Positions 7,354 through 15,924 of a stretch of 64,000 nucleotides of DNA are shown one piece after another (the stretch's first letter is position 1; each line of letters opens with the position of its first letter). Made by a program: the position numbers and the translations under genes. This DNA is from Falsirhodobacter sp051195255 (GTDB lineage Bacteria; Pseudomonadota; Alphaproteobacteria; Rhodobacterales; Rhodobacteraceae), in NCBI RefSeq assembly GCF_051195255.1, contig NZ_JBNJLK010000004.1, positions 124,001-188,000 of the forward strand, in the 5' to 3' direction. The notes beneath the pieces were generated by a model. It was not told the origin of the DNA. It did not search any database and saw nothing but the letters and a program-made list of their open reading frames with translations.

Positions 7354-8718
7354 TTGCATTACGAACCGACAGCGGGTGATCCGCCCAAGAAAGCCGGGCC
7401 ATTCTACACCCATCTCTACTTCCAGGTGATCGTGGCGATCATCCTCGGCATCCTGCTGGGGCACTTCTATCCGCAGTTCGCCGCCAGCCTGAAACCGCTG
7501 GGCGACGCCTTCATCAAGCTGGTGAAGATGATCATCGCCCCCGTGATCTTCCTGACCGTGTCGACCGGCATCGCCGGCATGACGGACATGAAGAAGGTTG
7601 GCCGCGTCGCCGGCAAGGCCATGATCTACTTCCTGACCTTCTCCACTCTTGCCCTGATCGTGGGCCTCGTGGTGGCGAACGTCCTTCAGCCGGGTTCCGG
7701 CATGAACATCGATCCGGCCACGCTGGATACGGCCGCCGTCAACGACTACGCCACCAAGGCGCATGAAACGACGATCACCGGCTTCCTGATGAACATCATC
7801 CCGACCACGCTGGTCGGCGCCTTCGCTCAGGGCGACATCCTTCAGGTCCTGTTCATCTCGGTCCTGTTCGGCATCGCGCTGGCGATGGTGGGCGATCGCG
7901 GCAAACCGGTCACGGCCTTCCTGACGGCCCTGACCTACCCGATCTTCAAGCTGGTCGCGATCCTGATGAAGGCCGCACCCATCGGCGCCTTCGGCGCCAT
8001 GGCCTTCACCATCGGCCGCTACGGGATCGAGTCTGTGATCAGCCTCGCCTTCCTCGTGATCTCCTTCTACGTCACGGCGCTGTTGTTCGTGCTGGTGATC
8101 CTTGGCGCCGTGGCCCGCTACAACGGCTTCTCGATCATCAAGCTGATCAAGTACATCAAGGAGGAGCTGCTGCTCGTCCTCGGGACCTCGTCCTCGGAAG
8201 CGGCCCTGCCGTCCTTGCTGCAGAAGATGGAACGGGCGGGCGCGTCGCGTTCGGTCGTGGGCCTGGTCGTGCCGACCGGCTATTCGTTCAACCTTGACGG
8301 GACGAACATCTACATGACCATGGCGGCCCTGTTCATCGCACAGGCCACCAACACCGACCTGACGCTGGGCCAGCAGGTCCTGCTGCTTCTGGTGGCGATG
8401 CTGTCGTCGAAAGGCGCGGCGGGCATCACGGGCGCGGGCTTCATCACGCTGGCCGCCACCCTGTCCGTTGTTCCGACGGTTCCGCTGGCCGGCATGGCGC
8501 TGATCCTGGGCGTGGACCGCTTCATGTCGGAATGCCGCGCCCTGACAAACTTCGTCGGCAACGCGGTCGCCACCCTCGTCGTCGCCCGTTGGGAAGGCGA
8601 ACTGGACACGGCCAAGCTGCACGCCGCCCTGAACGGAGAGCCGGACCCGGTCGCCACCCACCGCGCACCGGAAAGCATGCCGTCCGCGTTCAAAGATGAT
8701 GTGGTTTCGGCCGACTGA
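7354..8718 (+). CDS. dctA: C4-dicarboxylate transport protein (DAACS family)
   Basis: DctA is an inner-membrane symporter that imports succinate, fumarate and malate with cations. The 454-residue protein has the multi-helix DAACS layout with LGTSSSEAALPSLL (the serine-rich reentrant-loop motif) and VVPTGYSFNLDGTNIYM in the transport core. The start is a TTG at 7354: AGGAGG lies at 7341-7346, 7 bases upstream, and no in-frame ATG fits. I saw no convincing sigma-54 (-24/-12) promoter in the leader, so DctBD-type control is not evident. Two terminators follow. Confidence 0.94.
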   Translation: MHYEPTAGDPPKKAGPFYTHLYFQVIVAIILGILLGHFYPQFAASLKPLGDAFIKLVKMIIAPVIFLTVSTGIAGMTDMKKVGRVAGKAMIYFLTFSTLALIVGLVVANVLQPGSGMNIDPATLDTAAVNDYATKAHETTITGFLMNIIPTTLVGAFAQGDILQVLFISVLFGIALAMVGDRGKPVTAFLTALTYPIFKLVAILMKAAPIGAFGAMAFTIGRYGIESVISLAFLVISFYVTALLFVLVILGAVARYNGFSIIKLIKYIKEELLLVLGTSSSEAALPSLLQKMERAGASRSVVGLVVPTGYSFNLDGTNIYMTMAALFIAQATNTDLTLGQQVLLLLVAMLSSKGAAGITGAGFITLAATLSVVPTVPLAGMALILGVDRFMSECRALTNFVGNAVATLVVARWEGELDTAKLHAALNGEPDPVATHRAPESMPSAFKDDVVSAD

Positions 8719-8720
8719 AA

Positions 8721-8746
8721 AAGCCGCCCCTCGGGGCGGCCTTGTT
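8721..8746 (+). terminator. Rho-independent terminator of dctA (first hairpin)
   Basis: GCCGCCCC and GGGGCGGC pair two bases apart, followed by CTTGTT, starting just after the dctA stop. The same GCCGCCCCTCGGGGCGGC core ends typA at 45501. Confidence 0.75.
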
Positions 8747-8756
8747 CCAAAACACC

Positions 8757-8783
8757 AAAGCCGCCCCATCGGGCGGCTTTTCC
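8757..8783 (+). terminator. second, probably bidirectional terminator
   Basis: AAAGCCGCCC and GGGCGGCTTT form a perfect 10-bp stem with a CATC loop. T-rich tracts flank it on both strands. It can stop dctA transcripts from the left and the gatB-linked operon, which ends at 8798, from the right. Confidence 0.8.
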
Positions 8784-8797
8784 TTTGGATCGGCGGG

Positions 8798-8938
8798 TCA
8801 CTCGGCGGGATGATGTTTCCGTTGCGCAACTTCGGCCATCTTGCGGTCAAACCGGCGCGACATCTCTCGGACAATCAGAAGGCCGCAGCCGCCCATGGCG
8901 AGCGCAATCAGGGGAAGGCCGTAATCGAAGAACGTCAT
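8798..8938 (-). CDS. 46-residue membrane-anchored protein, unknown function
   Basis: Translation gives one N-terminal hydrophobic helix (YGLPLIALAMGGCGLLIV, about residues 5-22) and then a basic amphipathic tail ending in KHHPAE. Its ATG overlaps the stop of the preceding 74-residue gene (ATGA), so it is probably translationally coupled. It ends just before the bidirectional terminator. I do not recognise a family. The precise overlap and the terminator make it likely to be real. Confidence 0.6.
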   Translation of the reverse strand: MTFFDYGLPLIALAMGGCGLLIVREMSRRFDRKMAEVAQRKHHPAE

Positions 8939-9159
8939 ATCGTCACTCCCTTCTTCATATAGCGGAGAATATAGAGCGCCAGCACATGAAAAGCCAGCCC
9001 GCCGACGATCCAGACCGAAATGGACAGCGCACTGATCCCGGTTCCCTCCGACAGGGGCCGCAAAACCCCCACCGCGATCATCCCCAGACCGATGGCGTTG
9101 TAGAAGGATGCCACCAGCTTGACCCGCTCGTTATAGCTCGCAAGCGGGTCGCGCTGCAT
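8935..9159 (-). CDS. 74-residue two-helix membrane protein, unknown function
   Basis: Two hydrophobic helices are visible (about 13-34 and 45-66). They are preceded by a polar MQRDPLASYNERVKL segment and end in a basic RYMKKG tail. The ATG at 9159 overlaps the gatB stop as TGATG, and its own stop overlaps the next gene as ATGA. An in-frame TTG one codon upstream is less likely. Function is unknown; the context suggests cotranscription with gatB, which need not mean shared function. Confidence 0.65.
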   Translation of the reverse strand: MQRDPLASYNERVKLVASFYNAIGLGMIAVGVLRPLSEGTGISALSISVWIVGGLAFHVLALYILRYMKKGVTI

Positions 9160-10670
9160 CAAAGGCCAAGCTTCTTGAGCACGATCTCGTTCACCATCTG
9201 CGGGGCGGCCTTGCCGCCGCTGGCCTTGATGACCTGACCCACGAACCAGCCCGCCAGCTTGGGGTTGGCCTTGGCTTTTTCCACCTGCGCGGGATTGGCC
9301 GCGATGATGTCGTCCACCGCCTGCTCGATCGCGCCGGTGTCGGTCACCTGCTTCATGCCGCGCGCGGCCGCGATCTCGGCCGGGTCGCCGCCCTCGGTCC
9401 AGACGATCTCGAACAGGTCCTTGGCCATCTTGCCCGAGATGTCGCCGCTGGCCATCAGGTCCAGCACACCACCCAGCTGCGCCGCCGACACGGGGCTTGC
9501 GTCGATCGACAGCCCTTCCTTGTTCAGGCGGCCAAACAGCTCGTTGATGACCCAGTTCGCGGCCTGCTTGCCGTCACGCCCCTTGGCCACCTCCTCGAAG
9601 AAGCCGGCGGCGTCCAGTTCGGCGGTCAGGACGTTCGCGTCGTAATCGGTCAGGCCGAAATCGCCCATGAAGCGGGCCTTCTTGGCGTCAGGCAGCTCGG
9701 GCATGGAGGCCGCGATGTCGTCCACCCAAGCCTGCTCGATCTCCAGCGGCAGCAGGTCGGGATCGGGGAAATAGCGATAGTCGTGCGCTTCTTCCTTCGA
9801 CCGCATCGACCGCGTCTCGTTCCGGTCGGGATCATACAGGCGGGTTTCCTGCACCACGCTGCCGCCATCCTCCAGAATGGCGATCTGGCGCCGCGCCTCG
9901 TAGTCGATGGCCGCCTGGATGAAGCGCATGGAGTTCATGTTCTTGATCTCGCACCGCGTGCCGAGATGGCCGAAATCCTGCGTCGCCTGATACTTTTCGT
10001 ACTGGCCCGGACGGCAGACCGACACGTTCACGTCGGCGCGCAGGTTGCCGTTCTGCATGTTGCCGTCGCAGGTGCCCAGGTAACGCAGGATCTGGCGCAG
10101 CTTCGTGACATAGGCCGCGGCCTCCTCCGGTCCGCGGATGTCGGGGCGGCTGACGATCTCCATCAGTGCGACGCCCGTGCGGTTGAAGTCCACGAAGCTG
10201 TTGTTCGGGTCCATGTCGTGGATCGACTTGCCCGCATCCTGTTCCAGGTGGATGCGTTCGATCCGCACCAGACGCGCGACACCGGGGCCCATCTCCACCA
10301 GCACCTCACCCTCCCCTACGATGGGATGGTACAGCTGGCTGATCTGATAGCCCTGCGGCAAGTCCGGGTAGAAATAGTTTTTCCGGTCGAAGGCGGACCA
10401 CAGGTTGATCCCCGCCTTCAGGCCCAGACCCGTACGCACCGCCTGTTCGACACAGAACTCGTTGATGACGGGCAGCATGCCGGGCATGGCGCTGTCCACG
10501 AAGGACACGTGGCTGTTCGGCTCCGCCCCGAATCCGGTAGACGCGCCGGAAAACAGCTTGGCGTTGGACGACACCTGCGCGTGGATCTCCATGCCGATCA
10601 CCAGCTCCCAGTCGTCGCGCGCTCCGGCGATCACCTTGGGTTTCGGGGTCTCATAGGTCAGATCAAGCAT
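9159..10670 (-). CDS. gatB: Asp-tRNA(Asn)/Glu-tRNA(Gln) amidotransferase subunit B
   Basis: GatB is the kinase and tRNA-binding subunit of GatCAB, which amidates mischarged Glu-tRNA(Gln) and Asp-tRNA(Asn). The 503-residue length is typical. The N-terminal signature GMEIHAQVSSNAKLFSGAS (about 26-44), the DFNRTGVALMEIVS segment and the C-terminal YqeY-like helical tail ending in VNEIVLKKLGL are all present. AGAGGA lies 6-7 bases upstream of the start. gatA and gatC are not adjacent in this window. Confidence 0.97.
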   Translation of the reverse strand: MLDLTYETPKPKVIAGARDDWELVIGMEIHAQVSSNAKLFSGASTGFGAEPNSHVSFVDSAMPGMLPVINEFCVEQAVRTGLGLKAGINLWSAFDRKNYFYPDLPQGYQISQLYHPIVGEGEVLVEMGPGVARLVRIERIHLEQDAGKSIHDMDPNNSFVDFNRTGVALMEIVSRPDIRGPEEAAAYVTKLRQILRYLGTCDGNMQNGNLRADVNVSVCRPGQYEKYQATQDFGHLGTRCEIKNMNSMRFIQAAIDYEARRQIAILEDGGSVVQETRLYDPDRNETRSMRSKEEAHDYRYFPDPDLLPLEIEQAWVDDIAASMPELPDAKKARFMGDFGLTDYDANVLTAELDAAGFFEEVAKGRDGKQAANWVINELFGRLNKEGLSIDASPVSAAQLGGVLDLMASGDISGKMAKDLFEIVWTEGGDPAEIAAARGMKQVTDTGAIEQAVDDIIAANPAQVEKAKANPKLAGWFVGQVIKASGGKAAPQMVNEIVLKKLGL

Positions 10671-10850
10671 GGGTCATCCTCTTGCACGAACGTCGTTTTA
10701 AGCCTTTGGACACCCCCCGGCAACCCTGTGCGCACACGCACATTCGGCAGGATCACGCCGAACAATGCGCGTTCCGGTTGCCGAATGGAACCTCTTCGTC
10801 CACAAGCACCGAGCCGCCCACGGAGCGCGGTGCCACCCATGTCGGAATCG

Positions 10851-11447
10851 ATGAAGATCAGGACACTTGTTTTCGGCGCGTTGCTTGCACTTCCCATCAC
10901 CGGGTGTGCAACCACCAAGACCACCGCCACGCAGGCCAGCACCCTGCCCGCCATGCGTTGGGATTTCCGCCCAGAAGGCAAGACCTGGACCCAGCAAACC
11001 CTTGCGGCTGTCAGCCGCAACGACACGGATCTGACCCGTCTCATTCCCGCCGACATCGACACCTGGTGCCCCGGCTATCGCAACGCCTCGGCCGACGAAC
11101 GCCGCGCGTTCTGGACGGCGATGCTGTCTGCGCTGGCCAAGCACGAGAGCACTTGGAATCCGTCGGCCGCCGGTGGCGGTGGCAAGTGGATCGGCCTTGT
11201 GCAGATCGACCCCCGCACCGCCCGCGCCTATGATTGCGAAGCGACCACGGCGTCGGAGTTGAAGAACGGTTCCAAGAATCTGGCCTGCGCTGTCAACATC
11301 GCCTCCACCCAGGTGGCCCGTGACAACATGATCGCGGGTCCGCAAGGCCGCAACGGCATGGGCCGCGACTGGGCGCCATTCCGATCCTCCGCGAAACGCG
11401 TGGAGATGGCGAACTGGACCCGATCCCAAGCCTATTGCGCGCTTTGA
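10851..11447 (+). CDS. lipoprotein with SLT-type (lytic transglycosylase-like) domain
   Basis: The N-terminus is a lipoprotein signal with lipobox ITGC (Cys near residue 20 from the start used here). The C-terminal half resembles a soluble lytic transglycosylase fold. LAKHESTWNP carries the expected catalytic Glu, and WIGLVQIDPRTARAYDC matches the following GLxQ-like motif. This suggests an envelope peptidoglycan-cleaving enzyme anchored in the outer membrane. The start at 10851 (GGAA upstream) is preferred to an in-frame ATG at 10839. The protein is 198 residues, shorter than MltC-type enzymes. Activity is inferred only. Confidence 0.7.
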   Translation: MKIRTLVFGALLALPITGCATTKTTATQASTLPAMRWDFRPEGKTWTQQTLAAVSRNDTDLTRLIPADIDTWCPGYRNASADERRAFWTAMLSALAKHESTWNPSAAGGGGKWIGLVQIDPRTARAYDCEATTASELKNGSKNLACAVNIASTQVARDNMIAGPQGRNGMGRDWAPFRSSAKRVEMANWTRSQAYCAL

Positions 11448-11452
11448 AGCGC

Positions 11453-11487
11453 AAAAAGGCCTGCCCCCCAAGGGTCAGGCCTTTTTT
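11453..11487 (+). terminator. bidirectional Rho-independent terminator
   Basis: AAAAAGGCCTG-CCC pairs with GGG-CAGGCCTTTTT (one bulged T), with an A-run on one side and a T-run on the other. It serves the convergent lipoprotein and acyltransferase genes. Confidence 0.9.
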
Positions 11488-11508
11488 GTGTCCGCCAAGG
11501 TGACGCCC

Positions 11509-12390
11509 TTACGGCGTGGTCAATGGCGGGACCGTCCGAAAACGCGGCAGTTTCGTCATCTGCACCAGGCTCACCGCCGGCGCGTATTCCCCGCCCAGCG
11601 CCAGCGTTTCGGCGCGCAGCATCTCGATCCCTTCCTCCGACTTGGCCGGGATACGTTCCGGCGCGATCGGATGCCCCACGGTGACGCGATAGGGCTGGCG
11701 ATGCTTGTTCAGCACCTCGTGGAACAGGGTGATGTCGCGCAGCGTCGGGTGGATCAGGTCGAACAGATAGAACAGGGTGGAGTTGCGGGCCCGGATGTTC
11801 AGCGGGATCACCGGCACGTCGAACTTGCGCGCAATCATCGCGGCCGAGGCCATCCACGGCCGTTCCATCAGCTTCAGCCCCTTGCGCTTGGCCAGACGGC
11901 CCGACGGGAAGATGACGCCCAGCCGTCCCGCTTCCATGGCCTTGCGGGTGTAGTCCATGGTTTCGCGCGTCTTCTGAAGCGAACGCTTTTCCATCCGCCA
12001 TTCCACGGGGCAGATCAGGTCGATCATCTGCGGCATGACGCGCAGGATGTCGCTGTTGGCATAGATGAACAGGTCCGGCCGCAGCGGCGACAGAAGGTGA
12101 TGCAGGATCACCCCGTCCGCAATGCCCGTCGGATGGTTGGCCACGATCATGGCCGGACCGTTGCGCGGAATGTTCTCCAGCCCCGTGATCTGGATGTCCT
12201 TGGCGATGATCTTCGCCAGACGCCCCATCATCTCGGGTGTGGGCAGGTCGCGATATTCCTCACCCAGCGTCAGCGTCCGCTCGTATCCCAGCATGCGGGT
12301 CAGGGCCGCATAGGCAAGACGATGGTGCGGGCGCCCACGGAAAAGCCAAGGCGCACGCTCGGCAATCAGGGGGTCAATACGGTCTCTCAT
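11509..12390 (-). CDS. PlsC-type lysophospholipid/GNAT-like acyltransferase
   Basis: A 293-residue protein with the PlsC acyltransferase core. NHPTGIADG (about 85-93) is the His/Asp catalytic block in the HX5D spacing seen in the COG3176-like branch rather than the usual HX4D. It is followed by the IFPSGRLAKR phosphate-binding block and VPVIPLNIRARNS. It probably acylates a glycerol- or amino-acid-based lysolipid at the inner membrane. The substrate, for example ornithine lipid or phosphatidate synthesis, cannot be read from the sequence. The gene is preceded by a strong hairpin that separates it from pepN. Confidence 0.75.
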   Translation of the reverse strand: MRDRIDPLIAERAPWLFRGRPHHRLAYAALTRMLGYERTLTLGEEYRDLPTPEMMGRLAKIIAKDIQITGLENIPRNGPAMIVANHPTGIADGVILHHLLSPLRPDLFIYANSDILRVMPQMIDLICPVEWRMEKRSLQKTRETMDYTRKAMEAGRLGVIFPSGRLAKRKGLKLMERPWMASAAMIARKFDVPVIPLNIRARNSTLFYLFDLIHPTLRDITLFHEVLNKHRQPYRVTVGHPIAPERIPAKSEEGIEMLRAETLALGGEYAPAVSLVQMTKLPRFRTVPPLTTP

Positions 12391-12423
12391 CGTCTTTCAA
12401 CCTACACGGCGGCGTTATCATGA

Positions 12424-12465
12424 CATGGCGCGGCGCAGCCTAAAAGGCAAGTGCGCCGCGCCATG
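12424..12465 (-). repeat. 14-bp perfect inverted repeat (strong hairpin) downstream of pepN
   Basis: CATGGCGCGGCGCA (12424-12437) and TGCGCCGCGCCATG (12452-12465) are perfectly complementary around a 14-base loop that contains a further GCC/GGC pair. It lies 20 bases after the pepN stop, with no T-run. It could be a Rho-independent-like terminator, an RNA-stability hairpin, or a binding site. Confidence 0.7.
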
Positions 12466-12484
12466 ACCGGTTCATTTCCGCCTG

Positions 12485-14971
12485 TTATTTGGCCATGCGG
12501 CCCGCCATTTCGGCCAGATCCCGTGACAAGCCGGGCGTGGACAGGATGCGCGCAAGCTCGGCCCGCATGCGAGCTTGACGATCGACGTCATAGCGGGTCA
12601 GCCCGTCGAAGGCCTGCGACATCCGCGCCGCCGTCTGCGGGTTCAGCGGATCCAGCCGGATCAGCCAGTCCGCCAGCAATCGGTAGCCCGACCCGTCCGC
12701 CTTGTGGAACCCCCGATGATTCGCTGACAGCGCGCCAAACAAGGCCCTGAACCGGTTGGGGTTCTTCAGGTCGAACAGCGGGTGGCGGGTCAGACGGTCG
12801 GCCACGACCGGCGCATCCCCGGCGTGCAGGACCTGCAGCGTGAACCACTTGTCCATGACGATCCGGTCGCCGTTCCAGCGCGCATCGAAGGCCGCCAGCG
12901 CCTCCTCGCCCGCCCCCACGTCCAGAAGGGCCGAAAAGGCGCCCACCTCCTCGGTCATGTTGGTGGCGGTGTCGAACACCTCCTGCGCGGCCTGTCCGCC
13001 GTCCAGATGCGACAAGAGGCCCAGCGCCTGCACGCGAAGACTGCGCTGCCCGGCCTGCGCCGCATCCGGCGACCATGGGCCCGGCACCGGCGCGGTCAGC
13101 GCGGGAAGATCCGCACGCAGCCGTTCCGCCAGCGCCCTGGTCATCCGGCGACGGGCGGCGTGAATCGCCTCCGGATCCGGCGTCACGCCGGAGCGTGCCA
13201 GCGTCTGGGCGATGTCCTCCTCCCCCGGCAGGCGCAGGGCCAGCGCGCGGAAGGCCGGGTCCAGCGCCTTGTCCGTTGCCAGCGCCGCCAGCGCGTCCAG
13301 CCACAGGGCCGGCGGTGCCCCGCCTTCGCTGGCCATACGCGTCAGCGTGTCCTTGGCCAGCGCGCGACCCGCTTCCCAGCGGTTGAAGGGATCCGTGTCA
13401 TGCGCCAGCAGGAAGGCCCGCTCCTCGGCGCTGGTGGCCTTCTCCAGCACCACGGGCGCCGAAAAGCCGCGCAGCAAGGACGCCACCGGCCGTTCGGTCA
13501 GCCCCTCGAAGCGGAAGCTCTGCTCTGCCTGGTTCAGTTCCAGCACCTGCGTCGGCAGCACCTCCGCCCCGTCCTGCCCCAGCAGGCCCGTGGCGATGGG
13601 GATGACCTTCGCCCCCCCGGCGCCCGACTGACGGAAGGTCAGGGTGAAGGTGCTGCCGTCCCACGCCTCCTCGGCCAGCACATGCGGGGTGCCGGCCTCG
13701 GTGTACCAGCGCTTGAACTGCGACAGGTCGCGGCCCGTGGCGTCCTGGAACACCGTCAGCCAATCCTCGATCGTGCAGGCCTGCCCGTTATGGCGGTCGA
13801 AATACAGGTTCAGTGCCTTCGCATACCCCTCATCCCCCACCAGGCGCTTCAGCATCCCGATGACCTCGGCGCCCTTTTCATAGACGGTCGCGGTGTAGAA
13901 GTTGTTGATCTCCTCATACGCGTCGGGCCGCACGGGATGGGCCAGCGGGCCGGCATCCTCGCGGAACTGGCGCGCGCGCAGGGTCAGCACATCCTCGATC
14001 CGCTTCACGGGGGCGGAGCGCATGTCCGCGCTGAACTGCTGGTCGCGGAAGACGGTCAGCCCTTCCTTCAGGCACAGCTGGAACCAGTCGCGGCAGGTGA
14101 TCCGGTTGCCGGTCCAGTTGTGGAAATACTCATGCGCGATGATCGCCTCGATCCGTGCAAAGTCCTCGTCCGTGGCAGTTTCCGGCAGGGCCAGCACGTA
14201 TTTGGAGTTGAAGATGTTCAGCCCCTTGTTCTCCATCGCGCCCATGTTGAAATCATCCACGGCGACGATGTTGAACACCGACAGGTCATAGGGGCGGCCA
14301 TAGACCTCCTCGTCCCACTTCATGGATCGGATCAGGCTGTCCATCGCATAGGCACAGCGCCCTTCATCCCCCGGCCGCACCCAGATGTTAAGCGCCACGT
14401 CGTCGCCGTTCATCGTGGTGAACCGGTCGGAATGCGCCACCAGATCGCCCGCCACCAGCGCGAACAGATAAGCGGGCTTAGGCCACGGATCGTCCCACTC
14501 GGCCCAACCCTCCCCCTGCGCCACGAGGTTGCCGTTCGACAGCAGCACCGGCAGATCCCCTTCGACGCGCACGCGGAACGGGGCCATCACGTCCGGACGG
14601 TCCGGATAGAAGGTGATCTTGCGGAAACCCTCCGCCTCGCACTGGGTGCAATACATGCCGTTAGACATGTACAGCCCTTCCAGCGCCGTGTTGGTTGTCG
14701 GGGCGATCTCCACCTCCGTCTCCAGAACGAAGGGGCGGTCGGGAACGGTCAGGGTCAGTCCCGTCGCATCCGGCACGGCCTCCACCGGCGCGCCGTCGAT
14801 CGCGCAAGCGATCAGACGCAGCTGTTCCCCGTCCAGACGCAGCAAAGTGCCGCCTTTGCCGAAATGGAACACAGCAAGAACACGCGTGGCCTCGGGCGAC
14901 AGGCGGAAGGTCAGCGCCACGCGTTCCAGCGGGTGGGAGAACGGGGTGTAGTCGGCAAGACGAACGGTCAT
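12485..14971 (-). CDS. pepN: aminopeptidase N (M1 family)
   Basis: A broad-specificity cytoplasmic zinc aminopeptidase. The 828-residue protein has the exopeptidase motif GAMENKG near residue 243. The zinc site HEYFH is near 277, with the third ligand Glu 18 residues on, in KEGLTVFRDQQF. The long C-terminal helical repeat domain of the PepN group is present. The start at 14971 has GAAAGA upstream, so I rejected a 25-codon extension into bolA. bolA lies 13 bases upstream on the same strand, probably in the same transcript. Confidence 0.96.
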   Translation of the reverse strand: MTVRLADYTPFSHPLERVALTFRLSPEATRVLAVFHFGKGGTLLRLDGEQLRLIACAIDGAPVEAVPDATGLTLTVPDRPFVLETEVEIAPTTNTALEGLYMSNGMYCTQCEAEGFRKITFYPDRPDVMAPFRVRVEGDLPVLLSNGNLVAQGEGWAEWDDPWPKPAYLFALVAGDLVAHSDRFTTMNGDDVALNIWVRPGDEGRCAYAMDSLIRSMKWDEEVYGRPYDLSVFNIVAVDDFNMGAMENKGLNIFNSKYVLALPETATDEDFARIEAIIAHEYFHNWTGNRITCRDWFQLCLKEGLTVFRDQQFSADMRSAPVKRIEDVLTLRARQFREDAGPLAHPVRPDAYEEINNFYTATVYEKGAEVIGMLKRLVGDEGYAKALNLYFDRHNGQACTIEDWLTVFQDATGRDLSQFKRWYTEAGTPHVLAEEAWDGSTFTLTFRQSGAGGAKVIPIATGLLGQDGAEVLPTQVLELNQAEQSFRFEGLTERPVASLLRGFSAPVVLEKATSAEERAFLLAHDTDPFNRWEAGRALAKDTLTRMASEGGAPPALWLDALAALATDKALDPAFRALALRLPGEEDIAQTLARSGVTPDPEAIHAARRRMTRALAERLRADLPALTAPVPGPWSPDAAQAGQRSLRVQALGLLSHLDGGQAAQEVFDTATNMTEEVGAFSALLDVGAGEEALAAFDARWNGDRIVMDKWFTLQVLHAGDAPVVADRLTRHPLFDLKNPNRFRALFGALSANHRGFHKADGSGYRLLADWLIRLDPLNPQTAARMSQAFDGLTRYDVDRQARMRAELARILSTPGLSRDLAEMAGRMAK

Positions 14972-14984
14972 TGAAATCTTTCCT

Positions 14985-15239
14985 TCAGGCGTCCACATCC
15001 AGTGCCAGCGCGTGAATGCGCGACACGATATCCCCCAGCGCCGCATGCACGGCCCGGTGACGGGCGATCCGCGACTGGCCTGCGAAGGCGGCCGCCCGGA
15101 TCGTCACGTTGAAATGGCTTTCCTCACCCTCGCGGAAGCCCGAATGGCCGCGATGGCTTTCGCTGTCATCGGTGACGACCAGCGTGGTGGGGTGAAAAGC
15201 GTCCTGAAGACAGGCGCGTATCTGCTCGGCGATGGTCAT
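14985..15239 (-). CDS. bolA: BolA family protein
   Basis: An 84-residue BolA/YrbA-type protein. TDDSESHRGHSG supplies the conserved His region, followed by ESHFNVTI and the RIARHRAVHAAL helix. BolA proteins partner monothiol glutaredoxins in Fe-S and iron handling or act in stress responses. The start at 15239 gives the standard family N-terminus (MTIAEQI). It is divergent from the J-domain gene, with 73 bases between, and upstream of pepN. Confidence 0.9.
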   Translation of the reverse strand: MTIAEQIRACLQDAFHPTTLVVTDDSESHRGHSGFREGEESHFNVTIRAAAFAGQSRIARHRAVHAALGDIVSRIHALALDVDA

Positions 15240-15312
15240 TGTGATGGGTGCCCTCTTCTCCTCGGCGCTCAAATGTCTAAACTCACGCCTCCGACTCGGA
15301 AAGGCCCTGACG

Positions 15313-15924
15313 ATGACCAAATCCCCCTTCGACTTTGACATGCGCGTGTCTACGGACAAGAAACGCCGTAAGACAGGCCGGCGTGGCATGTCGGGGGCGC
15401 AGGAGACGTCGACACGGACCTGCCAGGCACCCGGCTGTTCCGAGGCGGGGCTGTACCGCGCGCCGCTGTCCCCGGATCATCTGGACCAGTACGTGTGGTT
15501 CTGCAAGGAACACGTCCGCGAATACAACCTGAAATGGAACTTCTTCCAGGGCAAGACGGAGGATGATTTCTCGGCCTTTCTGGAGCAGGACCGGCAGTGG
15601 GGGCCGACCAAACGCCCGGACGAAGGGCATGTCTGGTCGCGTCTGGGCGTGAACGACCCGCTTCAGATCCTTGGGGAAAAGGCGACCCAGAACCCCGGCA
15701 AGGCGACGGCCACCCGCAAGCTGCCGCCGACCGAGCGCAAGGCGTTGGAGATCCTGGACGCCCGCGACACCTGGAGCCGGATCGAGATCCGCAAGCAGTA
15801 CAAGAGCCTCGTGAAGGATCTTCACCCCGACATGAACGGCGGAAACCGCGCGGACGAGGAGCGGCTGCAGGAAGTCGTCTGGGCCTGGGACCAGATCAAG
15901 GACAGCCGCCACTTCCGCGAATGA
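15313..15924 (+). CDS. J-domain (DnaJ-like) protein with N-terminal Cys region
   Basis: A 203-residue co-chaperone-like protein. The J domain is at the C-terminus (about 145-203), with the diagnostic HPD in LHPDMNGG that stimulates Hsp70 ATPase. The N-terminal half is unusual: CQAPGC and, after about 30 residues, FCKEH may bind zinc. No Gly/Phe region or DnaJ zinc-finger repeats are present, so it is a specialised type III J protein. Its stop at 15924 abuts the SDR stop at 15925, convergently. Client unknown. Confidence 0.8.
   Translation: MTKSPFDFDMRVSTDKKRRKTGRRGMSGAQETSTRTCQAPGCSEAGLYRAPLSPDHLDQYVWFCKEHVREYNLKWNFFQGKTEDDFSAFLEQDRQWGPTKRPDEGHVWSRLGVNDPLQILGEKATQNPGKATATRKLPPTERKALEILDARDTWSRIEIRKQYKSLVKDLHPDMNGGNRADEERLQEVVWAWDQIKDSRHFRE

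Noticed and set aside
9783..10838. Upstream extension of the SLT lipoprotein frame
   Set aside because: It is antisense to gatB and would hide the lipoprotein signal peptide inside the protein; the start at 10851 gives a proper lipobox.
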